From Thalassobaculum sp. OXR-137 (lineage in GTDB: Bacteria; Pseudomonadota; Alphaproteobacteria; Thalassobaculales; Thalassobaculaceae): 64,000 nt of DNA. Position numbers and translations under genes: made by a program. This document shows positions 1 to 7,936 of the stretch, one piece after another (position 1 is the first letter of the stretch; each line of letters begins with the position of its first letter). The stretch covers positions 3,642,001 to 3,706,000 of the forward strand of contig NZ_CP139715.1 in the NCBI RefSeq assembly GCF_034377285.1, read 5' to 3'. The notes beneath the pieces were generated by a model. It did not search any database and had not been told where the DNA came from. It saw nothing but the letters and a program-made list of their open reading frames with translations.

Positions 1-789
1 GGCCACGCCCTGCAGATCCGCCGGCGCGGTGCCGTCGCGCAGCGCCTTCAGCGTGTCGTAGGTCGCCTGCACCGAGGCGGCGAAGGGCTGGTGGCCGGTC
101 AGGCAGATCCGCACGCCCAGCGAGGCGAGCCAGTCCGCGTCGCGCAGGCTTTCCGGCAGGCCGCCCAGCATGATCGGCAGATCGGTCTCGGCCGCGACCG
201 CTTCCAGGTCCGACTTCTCGGTGCCGCCGACCAGGAAGATCGCGTCGACCCCGGCGGCGTCATAGGCCTTCACCCGCGCGATGCAGTCGTCCAGCCCGGT
301 GACGGCCAACGCGCTGGTGCGCCCGAAGATGGAGAGGGATTTGTCGACCCGGCCCGCCAGCGCCGCCTTCATCTTGCCGACGGCTTCCTCGACCGAGAGC
401 AGGGCGGTCTTGCCGCCGGACCGGTGGGCGTAGGGCAGCAACGTGTCCTCGATGCTCATGCCGGAGATGCCGGCGATCTCCAGCTCCTCCAGCGTGCGCT
501 GGACGTTCAACGCGTTGCCGTAGCCATGATCGGCATCGACCATCAGGGGGATCGAGGAGGCGCGGCAGATCCGACCGGCCTGGTCGGCGAACTCGCTGAG
601 GGTGAGCACGATCAGGTCGGGGGCGCCCAGCACGGTCATCGAGGCGACGGAGCCGGCGAACATGCCGATCTCGAAGCCGACCTCCTCGGCGATCCGGGCC
701 GAGATCGGGTCGAACACCGACCCCGGATAGACACAGGACTTGCCGCCCAGCACCGCGCGGAACCGCTCGCGCCGCTCACTCCACTTCAT
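1..789 (-). CDS. PEP mutase / isocitrate lyase family enzyme, oxaloacetate decarboxylase-like (3' end cut off)
   Basis: The frame opens at ATG 789 behind GGAG and runs off the left edge, so 263 N-terminal residues are visible. A TIM-barrel enzyme of the PEP mutase/isocitrate lyase superfamily is indicated by the metal-site motif DADHGYGN (residues 85-92). FAGSVAS (44-50) and GHQPFAAS (232-239) resemble the PA4872-type oxaloacetate decarboxylase subgroup, in which a serine and a late histidine mark the active site. The family cleaves or isomerises C-C or C-P bonds of 2-oxo or 2-hydroxy acids using Mg2+. Methylisocitrate lyase and carboxyphosphonoenolpyruvate mutase are alternatives, so the substrate is inferred. 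It is separated by 75 bp from the ABC exporter downstream of the same orientation. Confidence 0.8.
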   Translation of the reverse strand, partial: MKWSERRERFRAVLGGKSCVYPGSVFDPISARIAEEVGFEIGMFAGSVASMTVLGAPDLIVLTLSEFADQAGRICRASSIPLMVDADHGYGNALNVQRTLEELEIAGISGMSIEDTLLPYAHRSGGKTALLSVEEAVGKMKAALAGRVDKSLSIFGRTSALAVTGLDDCIARVKAYDAAGVDAIFLVGGTEKSDLEAVAAETDLPIMLGGLPESLRDADWLASLGVRICLTGHQPFAASVQATYDTLKALRDGTAPADLQGVA

Positions 790-864
790 CTTCGTCTCCA
801 ACCCTTCAGTGTTCTTTGGCAGGAGACTAACGGCGGGTGGAGCCGACGACCAGGGTTCAACCGC

Positions 865-2775
865 TCAGGTCTCCCGCTCGCCGGACGCGATGGCCTTTGC
901 GACCTCGTCGGCCGGAATGTCGTCGAAGGAGGCGTAGTTCATCCGGTACAGCCGCGCGTAGAGACCGCCCGAGGCCATGAGTTCGTCATGGCTGCCCTGT
1001 TCGACGATCTCGCCGCCCTCCAGCACGATGATCCGGTCGGCGCCCCGGATGGTCGCCAGCCGGTGGGCGATGACCATGGCGGTGCGGTCTTTCAGCAGGC
1101 GGGCCAGCGCGCGCTGAATCTCCAGCTCGGTATAGCTGTCGATGCTGGCGGTCGCTTCGTCGAGCACCAGGATCTTGGCGTCGGCCAGCAGGGCGCGGGC
1201 GAAGCTGATGAGTTGGCGCTGGCCGAGCGACAGGTTCGAGCCGCGCTGGTCCAGCATGGTCTCGTAGCCGTTCTCCAGCCGCATGATGAACTCATGCGCG
1301 CCGACGGCGGTGGCCGCGTCCTCGACCTGGGCCCGGGTGGCGCCGGTCTTGGCGTAGCGGATGTTCTCCTCGATGGTGGCGGAGAACAGGAACGGCTCCT
1401 GCAGCACCATGGCGATATGCCGGCCGAGGCTGTCCTGGGTTACCGAGCGCACGTCGCGCCCGCCGACCATCACCTGACCCTCCCACACATCGTAGAACCG
1501 ATGCACCAGGGCGGTGGTGCTCGTCTTGCCGGAGCCGGTCGGGCCGACCAGGGCGACGGTCTCGCCCGGCTGCACCTTGAAGGTGATGTTGCGCAGGATC
1601 GGGTTGCCCGCCTCGTAGCCGAAGGTGACGTCGCGGAACTCGATGGCGCCGTCGATCTCGGCCGGATCCTCGGCATCGGGCGCGTCCTGCACCTCGACCT
1701 CCACGTCCATGACCTCGAAGATCCGCTGCCCGGCGGCCATGGCGCGCTGCATGATGCTGTATTGCAGGGTCAGCGAGCGGATCGGGTCGAAGAACCGCTG
1801 GACGTAGAACAGGAAGGCGACCATCACGCCGACATCCAGCGTGCTGTCGAGCACCATGGAGCCGCCGACCAGGATGACGATGGCCATGGCCGAGCCGGTC
1901 AGGGTGTCGACGATCGGCACCATGACGTTGGTGTAGCGCGAGGCGGCCAGGTGGGCCTCCAGGTTCTCGCGCGCCTTCTCCTCGAACAGGTCGAAGTTCA
2001 CCGCTTCGCGGCGCAGCTCCTGGATCGCGCGGATGCCGTGGACGTTCTCGGCCAGTGCGGCATTGGTAGTCGAGCTCGCCTCGCGGGCCCGCATGAAGGC
2101 CTTGCGGGCCAGGGGCAGCCAGATGATGCGGACCAGCAGCAGCAGCGGCAGCACCGACAGGGTCAGCCCGCCCAGGGCCGGATCCAGGCTCAGCAGCACC
2201 ACCACGATGCCGACCAGCAGCACCAGGTCGCCGATGGCGAAGATCGAGGATTCCAGGAATTCCTGCAGCGCATAGACGTCGCCCTGCAGCCGCGACATCA
2301 GCCGGCCGACCTCGGTTCGGTCCATGAAGGAGAGGGAGACGATCTGGAGATGGGCGTACATCGCCCGGCGCAGGTCGAACAGCAGCCGCTGGGCGGTCCG
2401 GCCGATCAGCGTCTCCATGAAATGGTTGGCGGCGTAGTTCAGCACCACCACCCCGAGGAAGGCGATGACGAAGGTCTGCAGCAGCGACAGGTCGTTCGCC
2501 CCGTCCGCCAGGGCATGGTCGATGGTCGCCCGCACCAGCAGCGGCAGGGTGAGCTGGGTGAGGGTGAAGGCCAGCACGCAGCCGAGGCCGATCAGAAGCT
2601 GGCGCTTGTAGGGGGCCAGGTAGGCCATGAAGCGCTTGACCACCCAGGGGTCGAAGGCGCGGCCGAACAGTTCCTCGTCCTGGCTGATCTGCGAGCCGAC
2701 CACGGCCAGCGGCGGCCGCTCCGTCTCGCCCGCGTCGCGACGGGTGGTGTCCTGCTGGTTCTGCGTGGCGGTCAT
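865..2775 (-). CDS. ABC exporter half-transporter, subunit with consensus Walker B and degenerate signature
   Basis: A 636-residue fused TMD-NBD protein. Residues about 60-350 form the six-helix type I exporter domain and about 390-630 the ATPase. Visible motifs are Walker A GPTGSGKTS, signature LSLGQRQL (second Gly of LSGGQ replaced by Leu), Walker B ILVLDEATASID with the catalytic Glu intact, and the switch His in VIAHRLATI. Its start overlaps the stop of the upstream ABC gene by 4 bp (ATGA), so the two are translationally coupled and presumably form a heterodimer. Such exporters (BmrCD, TM287/288 type) extrude lipids, peptides or drugs from the inner membrane. The substrate cannot be read from the sequence. 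Confidence 0.92.
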   Translation of the reverse strand: MTATQNQQDTTRRDAGETERPPLAVVGSQISQDEELFGRAFDPWVVKRFMAYLAPYKRQLLIGLGCVLAFTLTQLTLPLLVRATIDHALADGANDLSLLQTFVIAFLGVVVLNYAANHFMETLIGRTAQRLLFDLRRAMYAHLQIVSLSFMDRTEVGRLMSRLQGDVYALQEFLESSIFAIGDLVLLVGIVVVLLSLDPALGGLTLSVLPLLLLVRIIWLPLARKAFMRAREASSTTNAALAENVHGIRAIQELRREAVNFDLFEEKARENLEAHLAASRYTNVMVPIVDTLTGSAMAIVILVGGSMVLDSTLDVGVMVAFLFYVQRFFDPIRSLTLQYSIMQRAMAAGQRIFEVMDVEVEVQDAPDAEDPAEIDGAIEFRDVTFGYEAGNPILRNITFKVQPGETVALVGPTGSGKTSTTALVHRFYDVWEGQVMVGGRDVRSVTQDSLGRHIAMVLQEPFLFSATIEENIRYAKTGATRAQVEDAATAVGAHEFIMRLENGYETMLDQRGSNLSLGQRQLISFARALLADAKILVLDEATASIDSYTELEIQRALARLLKDRTAMVIAHRLATIRGADRIIVLEGGEIVEQGSHDELMASGGLYARLYRMNYASFDDIPADEVAKAIASGERET

Positions 2776-4649
2776 TGCGCGGCCCCCGTCTTCGGTTCCG
2801 CGCCGGTGCGCGCCTGGAGCTCGTAGAGCTGGGCATAGCGGCCGCCGTGCGCCATCAGGCTGTCATGGTCGCCGCGTTCGACGATGCGGCCGGCCTCCAG
2901 GAACACGATCTCGTCGGCATGCATGAGCGAGGAGAGGCGGTGGGCGATCACGATCACCCCGCGCTCCTTGGTATAGTCCTTCAGGGACTCGCGGATGCGC
3001 CGTTCGGTGGCGGCGTCGATGGCGGCGGTGCTGTCGTCCAGCACCAGCAGCTTGGCGTCGGGCAGGATGGCGCGGGCGATGGACAGCCGCTGGCGCTGGC
3101 CGCCGGAAAGCGACACGCCGCGCTCGCCCACCAGGGTCTGGTAGTCGTTCGGGAGCGCCTTGATGTAGTTGTGGAGCTGCGCCGTCTGGGCCGAGCGCTC
3201 GATGCTGGAGCGCCCCGCCCAGGGGTCGCCATAGGCGACGTTGTGGTCGATGCTGGCGGTGAACAGGAACGGCTCCTGTTGCACGATCGCCACGGCCTCG
3301 CGCAGGGAGGACAGGGTCACGTCGCGGATGTCCTGGCCGTCCACGGTGATGCGCCCGCCGGTCACGTCGTAGTAGCGGCCGAGAAGCTGGGCGATGGTCG
3401 TCTTGCCCGAACCGGGCGGGCCGACGATGCCGATCATCTTGCCCGGCCGCGCCTCCAGGTCGATGCCGGACAGGGTGCGGTCGTCCTTGGCCCAGGTCGG
3501 ATAGCTGAAATCTACGTTCTCGAACCGGACCACGCCCTCGGTGAGCGCCAGGTCCTTGGCGCCGGGCTTGTCGGCGATGGAGGGCTCCAGGTCGATGACG
3601 TTGAACAGGCGGCCGCCGCAGGTCGAGGCCCGGGCGATGGAGTTGATCATCCAGCCGATCTGCCGCACCGGCATCTGCAGGATCAGCATGAAGGCCAGGG
3701 CCTCGGTGAGCTGGCCCAGGGTGATCTCGCCCGCCGCCACCTTGGTGCCGCCGACCCACAGGGTCAGGCCCATCGCCAGGAAATAGACGAAGGTCATCTG
3801 GGTGGTGGACAGCACGAACAGCCGCACCCGGCGGCTGGCGATGGCGAGGCCCTCGGCGGAGATCTTGTCGTAGCGGGTGAGCTCGAACGCCTGGGCGGCG
3901 AAGGCGCGGACCACGCGGATGCCGCCGAGGTTCTCCTCCATCACGTTGGTCAGTTCGGACATCTTGTCCTGCAGCGCGATCCAGGTGTCGCGGAGCTTCA
4001 GGCGGGCGATGGAAGCACGGATGCCGACGATCGGCACGAAGCTCAGGGCGACGCAGGCCAGGATCGGGTCGTTGCGGAACAGCACTACCGCGCCGCCGCC
4101 GATCAGCACGGTCAGCAGCACGCTGCGCAGGATCCCGGTATCGACCCACAGCCGCACGCCCTCGATATCGAGGATGCCGCGGGTCATCAGGTCGCCGGTA
4201 TGCACCCGGTCGTGCCAGGACAGGCTGAGCCGCTGGAGCTGGCGGTAATAGTCGAGCCGCAGCCGGTAGCCGATGAGCTGGCCGACCGCTTCGCCCTGGT
4301 AGTTGTGCAGCATGGTGAAGACGCCGCGCAGGACGGCGGCGCCCAGCAGCAGCAGCGCGGTGGTCAGCAGGGCCGCCTCCGCCGCGCCCTGGTCGGAGAC
4401 CCCGGCGGCGGCATTGCGCAGCAGCCCCTGGGCCTGATCCACGGCCTGGCCGAGATACTGCGGCACCATGAGCTGGAAGATCCCGCCGAGCACGGTCGTG
4501 ACCACGGCCACGGTCATGCGCCAGTGGTGGCGGAAGGCCATCGCCGTGATGCGCAGCAGCACGGTGGCGTCCACGTTGGAGACGTCGATGCTGTAGGCGC
4601 CATCGACCTGGGTGTCGAGGCGCTTGGCGGTGTCGGGCGCGCGGGCCAT
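2772..4649 (-). CDS. ABC exporter half-transporter, subunit with degenerate Walker B (Asp for Glu)
   Basis: A 625-residue TMD-NBD half-transporter, first gene of the pair. The TMD spans about residues 30-330 and the NBD about 365-600. Walker A reads GPPGSGKTT, the signature LSGGQRQR is canonical, and Walker B reads LLVLDDSTAAID, with Asp in place of the catalytic Glu. The switch His is present (VIAHRLSSL). In heterodimeric exporters the degenerate ATP site is built from the Walker A/B of one subunit and the signature of the other. Here the Asp variant would face the LSLGQ signature of the partner, exactly the asymmetric arrangement of TM287/288-type pumps. The start is ATG 4649. No strong Shine-Dalgarno is visible. 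Confidence 0.92.
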   Translation of the reverse strand: MARAPDTAKRLDTQVDGAYSIDVSNVDATVLLRITAMAFRHHWRMTVAVVTTVLGGIFQLMVPQYLGQAVDQAQGLLRNAAAGVSDQGAAEAALLTTALLLLGAAVLRGVFTMLHNYQGEAVGQLIGYRLRLDYYRQLQRLSLSWHDRVHTGDLMTRGILDIEGVRLWVDTGILRSVLLTVLIGGGAVVLFRNDPILACVALSFVPIVGIRASIARLKLRDTWIALQDKMSELTNVMEENLGGIRVVRAFAAQAFELTRYDKISAEGLAIASRRVRLFVLSTTQMTFVYFLAMGLTLWVGGTKVAAGEITLGQLTEALAFMLILQMPVRQIGWMINSIARASTCGGRLFNVIDLEPSIADKPGAKDLALTEGVVRFENVDFSYPTWAKDDRTLSGIDLEARPGKMIGIVGPPGSGKTTIAQLLGRYYDVTGGRITVDGQDIRDVTLSSLREAVAIVQQEPFLFTASIDHNVAYGDPWAGRSSIERSAQTAQLHNYIKALPNDYQTLVGERGVSLSGGQRQRLSIARAILPDAKLLVLDDSTAAIDAATERRIRESLKDYTKERGVIVIAHRLSSLMHADEIVFLEAGRIVERGDHDSLMAHGGRYAQLYELQARTGAEPKTGAAQ

Positions 4650-4738
4650 GGAGATATCCGTCTGGGGGAACGGGGCCGCGGACTATGCCAGAAGCGTGGG
4701 GCGATGGCGAGGGCGGCGGGCGGTATGCCCGTCGGCGA

Positions 4739-5761
4739 TCAGTAGACGAGCTGGTCGTCGCCGCTGGAGCCGCCGAGGACGATCTCGCCGCGGTCGGCCA
4801 GGTCCTTGGCCGACTGCACCATGGCGGTCTGCGCGTCTTCCACGTCCTTGAGGCGCAGGGGGCCGAGCGCCTGCATGTCTTCGCGCATCAGCTTGGCGGC
4901 GCGTTCGGACATGTTGCCGAAGAACAGGTCGCGCAGCTCTTCCGACGCGCCCTTGAGCGCGATGGTGAGCTTGTCCTTGTCCACCGCGCGCAGCAGGGTC
5001 TGCACGCCGGCCGGGTCGAGGCGGTTCAGGTCCTCGAAGGTGAACATCAGCGAGCGGATCTTCTCGGCGCTGTCCTTGTTGCGCTCCTCCAGGGCCGACA
5101 GGAATCGGCTCTCGGTGGCGCGGTCCAGGCTGTTGAAGATCTCGGCCATCATCTCGTGGCTGTCGCGGCGGTTGGTGCGGGCGAGGTTGGACATGAACTC
5201 GGTGCGCAGCACGCGTTCGACGTCCTTCTCGATCTCCTTATTCACCGCCTCCATGCGCAGCATGCGCATGACGACTTCCATGGCGAAGTTCTCGGGCAGG
5301 GTGGCCAGTACCTTGGCGGCATGCATCTGGCTGATCTTGCCGAGAATCACGGCCACGGTCTGCGGGTATTCGTTCTTCAGGTAGTTCGCCAGGACCTGTT
5401 CGCTGACATTCGCCAGCTTGTCCCACATGGTGCGACCCGCCGGACCGCGGATCTCCTCCATGATGTCTTCGACACGGTCCTCGCCCAGGACCTTGGCGAG
5501 CAGACGCTGGGTCGAATCCATGGAGCCGACCAGCGAGCCGGTGGAGGACACCTGCTCGGCGAACTCAACGAACAGCCGCTCGACGATGTTCGAGGACACC
5601 ATGCCGAGGCCGGCCATCACCTGGGAGATCTCCTTGATCTCCTCGTCGTCCATCTGTCCGAACAGGGCGGCGGCCTGCTGCTCGCCGAGCGACATCAGCA
5701 GAATCGCGGCCTTTTCCGGGCCGGTGATGCTGCGGTAGTCCTCGCGGGTACGCGTCCCCAT
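4739..5761 (-). CDS. fliG: flagellar motor switch protein FliG
   Basis: A 340-residue FliG, the usual family length. FliG is the C-ring protein that contacts the stator and transmits torque. The N-terminal part ([17 protein letters not shown]), the middle-domain EHPQ-type motif (here EYPQ in [13 protein letters not shown]) and the C-terminal torque domain ([42 protein letters not shown]) are all present. I chose ATG 5761, preceded by GGAGAC, over a frame that continues 21 codons upstream with unrelated low-similarity sequence. No other flagellar gene is in the window, so fliG is an orphan here. The next genes upstream on the same strand encode an ExbB/MotA-like operon. Confidence 0.95.
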   Translation of the reverse strand: MGTRTREDYRSITGPEKAAILLMSLGEQQAAALFGQMDDEEIKEISQVMAGLGMVSSNIVERLFVEFAEQVSSTGSLVGSMDSTQRLLAKVLGEDRVEDIMEEIRGPAGRTMWDKLANVSEQVLANYLKNEYPQTVAVILGKISQMHAAKVLATLPENFAMEVVMRMLRMEAVNKEIEKDVERVLRTEFMSNLARTNRRDSHEMMAEIFNSLDRATESRFLSALEERNKDSAEKIRSLMFTFEDLNRLDPAGVQTLLRAVDKDKLTIALKGASEELRDLFFGNMSERAAKLMREDMQALGPLRLKDVEDAQTAMVQSAKDLADRGEIVLGGSSGDDQLVY

Positions 5762-5947
5762 GGTGTCGTCTCCAAAGCCGACAGGGCCGCACCGACATCC
5801 CGACGAAACCCGCCGGAGGCGCATGCCCCTTGCGTCCCGCTTGTAGGCGGTTCGCGTTACTAAATCGTAACGAAGCCGGGGCCAGATTTCGAGACTTTTA
5901 TATATTTCGGATATTTCGAAGGGTTAATTCGTTCACCCCGCCAAGTC

Positions 5948-6466
5948 TCATATCTTAAGGTCGCGTGGATTATGGAACCGCGGCATCGACGGCGGCGGCT
6001 TGGTCGGGGGCAGGTTGGGCGGCACGATCTCCACGTTGAGGTCGCCATAGTCGCCCGGCCGCCGGTTCTCGAACGGGTTCTGCAGCACCAGCTTGCCCTG
6101 CTTCTCCATGGCGGTCTCGATATCCTCCTCGAGCTTTTCGGCCAGCCGCAGGTCCCAGGGGAACTTGTAGTAGCGCGGCTCCCGCTCGCCGGTGAGCCGC
6201 AGCCACATGTAGATCGCCTCGCCCTCGGCGAGGCTGACCGCCAACACCTCGGCGGCGGCGGCATTGCGCTGCATCCATTCCATGGAGCGGGGCTTGGGCC
6301 GGCTGAGGAACTCGACGAACTGGATGTAGCTGATCGGGATCAGCAGCGTGGCGACCGCCAGCGCGCCGATCCGCACCCAGGGCAGGCGCGGCGCCCAGAT
6401 CGCCAGGCTGGCGAGGCAGGCGGCGACGGCGGTGCTGACGGCGAAGACGTAGATCAGTGTATCCAT
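5948..6466 (-). CDS. small membrane protein, third gene of the ExbB/ExbD-like operon
   Basis: I do not recognise this 172-residue protein. Two hydrophobic helices occupy about residues 3-24 and 31-52. A hydrophilic region rich in charged residues follows, ending in a proline-rich tail (PPNLPPTKPPP, about 150-160). The start ATG 6466 has GGAGG 7 bp upstream. It follows the TM partner protein after an 18 bp gap, so it is almost certainly co-transcribed with it and the ExbB-like channel gene. By analogy with proton-driven machines it may be a dedicated accessory of the channel; that is inference from position only. Between this gene and fliG lies about 190 bp of AT-richer DNA that could hold a promoter for fliG. 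Confidence 0.7.
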   Translation of the reverse strand: MDTLIYVFAVSTAVAACLASLAIWAPRLPWVRIGALAVATLLIPISYIQFVEFLSRPKPRSMEWMQRNAAAAEVLAVSLAEGEAIYMWLRLTGEREPRYYKFPWDLRLAEKLEEDIETAMEKQGKLVLQNPFENRRPGDYGDLNVEIVPPNLPPTKPPPSMPRFHNPRDLKI

Positions 6467-6484
6467 CCGGGCCTCCGGTGGCCG

Positions 6485-7084
6485 TCACCGGCCGGTGATC
6501 AGGGGATAGCGCAGGGTGCTCACGCTGTTCTCGACCAGGTCGCCCTCGGCCGACAGGCGGAAGCGGAACGCCGTTTCCTCCTGGTTGTAGCGGCGCAGCT
6601 CGACCGTGGTCTCCAGGATCTGGCGGGTGTCCTCGCGCGGTTTCTTCACGCTGACCACCACCTTGACCGGGATCGCCCGGCCCTGCGGCGGCGGGCCGTA
6701 CATGTGGACGTTGACGATATACTCGCCCGACGGGATGCCGCGGCTGTAGCTCACCTCGTAGTTCTCGTCGGTGGCGTCGCCGATGGCGCCCAGGTCGTCG
6801 CGCAGCAGGTTGAACACCTCGCCGCCCTGGTTCCAGAAGCCGACCGGGCCTTCGCCCGGCGCCTTCACCCACAGGTCGACGTCGTTCTCCATATCGGAGG
6901 GCCAGTGCATCTCGACGATGACGTTGCCGGGGGCGTTGTCGTCCTTGGTCTCCTGCTTCTCGCGGCTGATATGGGGCAGCAGCATGATGACCATGGCGAC
7001 GAAGCCGATCAGGGCGAGCATGATCACGTCGCGGAAGACCGTGTCGGTGCCGTCCTCCTCGAAATCGTCGAACGGATCCTCCAT
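6485..7084 (-). CDS. single-TM, ExbD/MotB-position protein with DUF2135-like periplasmic domain
   Basis: A 199-residue protein with an acidic cytoplasmic N-terminus (MEDPFDDFEEDG), one TM helix at about residues 19-38 and a periplasmic domain. The helix starts FRDVIMLALIGFVAMVIML, with an Asp at its cytoplasmic edge as in ExbD, TolR and MotB, where this residue carries the proton. The periplasmic part has DVDLWVKAPGEG and a later SGEYIVNVHMYG, a pattern like the DUF2135/YfaP beta-sandwich domain rather than the OmpA-like or ExbD domain normally found on such partners. It lies 9 bp after the ExbB-like gene. The likely role is the moving or anchored subunit of a proton-driven complex; domain assignment is moderate. 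Confidence 0.65.
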   Translation of the reverse strand: MEDPFDDFEEDGTDTVFRDVIMLALIGFVAMVIMLLPHISREKQETKDDNAPGNVIVEMHWPSDMENDVDLWVKAPGEGPVGFWNQGGEVFNLLRDDLGAIGDATDENYEVSYSRGIPSGEYIVNVHMYGPPPQGRAIPVKVVVSVKKPREDTRQILETTVELRRYNQEETAFRFRLSAEGDLVENSVSTLRYPLITGR

Positions 7085-7093
7085 GGCCGATCC

Positions 7094-7702
7094 CTAGCCG
7101 CCGTCGCCGAGATCGATGGTTTCGGTGAGCAGGTCGACGGTGGCGCTGGACAGCAGCCGGTAGTTCACGATCAGCCAGACATAGAGCACCGCGCCGACCA
7201 GGGTGGTGTTCAGCGCGACCGACATGCCGGAGATCAGGGTGGCCACCATGTCGGCCACGTTGTCGGCGTCGGCGGCCCGGCTGGGATCGACCCCGGACAG
7301 GGCGATGATGAAGCCGATCACCGTGCCGATCAGGCCGAGGAAGACCAGGCTGTTGGCGATGTGGCGCACGGTGGCGATGCGCCGCCCCAGCCGCATCCGC
7401 AGCACGCCCCGCGGGCTCTCCCGGTCGTGGCTAAAGCGGGCCTTCTCCAGGTAGAGGGCGGCGGGCGTGCCGTCGGAAGGCGTGGCGGTTCGGATCTCGT
7501 CCAGCTCGCCGCTGGTCTGACCGACGCGCAGGGCGCAGTACAGGAAGCCGTAGGAGAACACCGCGACGATCACGAGGGAGAGTTCGATCAGGTCGCCCTT
7601 GACGACCGCATCGAGCCAGCCCTGCAGATAGGCGCCGGCGAGCAGGGCGGCAGCCACCACGTTGATCAGCGCGAACCGGACGATCAGCAGATATCGGAAC
7701 AT
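7094..7702 (-). CDS. MotA/TolQ/ExbB family proton channel protein
   Basis: A 202-residue inner membrane protein and first gene of a three-gene operon. Hydrophobic segments lie at about 7-28 and 40-60. The MotA/TolQ/ExbB signature follows: LVFLGLIGTVIGFIIALSGVD, then DMVATLISGMSVALNTTLVGAVLYVWLIVNY, which form the two pore-lining helices. The long cytoplasmic loop between helix 2 and the signature is typical. These proteins form pentamers around a dimer of a one-TM partner and use proton flow to drive rotation or periplasmic work. No tonB, tolA or plug-type neighbour is present, so this is neither a standard Ton nor Tol system. The start is ATG 7702. Confidence 0.85.
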   Translation of the reverse strand: MFRYLLIVRFALINVVAAALLAGAYLQGWLDAVVKGDLIELSLVIVAVFSYGFLYCALRVGQTSGELDEIRTATPSDGTPAALYLEKARFSHDRESPRGVLRMRLGRRIATVRHIANSLVFLGLIGTVIGFIIALSGVDPSRAADADNVADMVATLISGMSVALNTTLVGAVLYVWLIVNYRLLSSATVDLLTETIDLGDGG

Positions 7703-7794
7703 CGCAACCGCTCACCGTGGAGATGCCTGCCGGTATCAGACCCGCTCCGCGGGATGCGCACAAGCGGGAAGGGACACCGTACTTCGTTCTCTCC

Positions 7795-7909
7795 CGTCTT
7801 CCCGGACTTGATCCGGGATCCAGGGTCGCCGCTCGCTGAGACGCCTCAGATAGTGGCTATCCACTCCAGCGGCGACCTCTCTGGATCCCGGATCAAGTCC
7901 GGGAAGACG
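7795..7909. repeat. palindromic repeat, type B (long hairpin)
   Basis: A 115 bp element with nearly perfect inverted arms. The left arm begins CGTCTTCCCGGACTTGATCC and its complement ends at 7909. Pairing continues through GATCCAG and GTCGCCGCT with a 3 nt bulge. It occupies the intergenic space between two minus-strand genes and could form a very stable hairpin in RNA. The core CCCGGxCTTGATCCGGG recurs inside the repeat at 34668-34788, and a diverged relative lies at 55143-55228. Confidence 0.9.
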
Positions 7910-7936
7910 CAGAAGGAGAGTAGAGGGAGATACCCC

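Noticed and set aside
91-2826. A 911-codon open frame on the plus strand, opposite the ABC exporter
   Set aside because: It is the mirror of two well-supported minus-strand genes; its protein is dominated by Asp, Gly, His, Gln and Arg and has no domain. Such long antisense frames are expected in very GC-rich DNA.
5948-7702. Possible Zorya defence system
   Set aside because: ZorA and ZorB are channel and one-TM proteins, but ZorB has a peptidoglycan-binding domain, and no ZorC, ZorD or ZorE (helicase or nuclease) gene is present.
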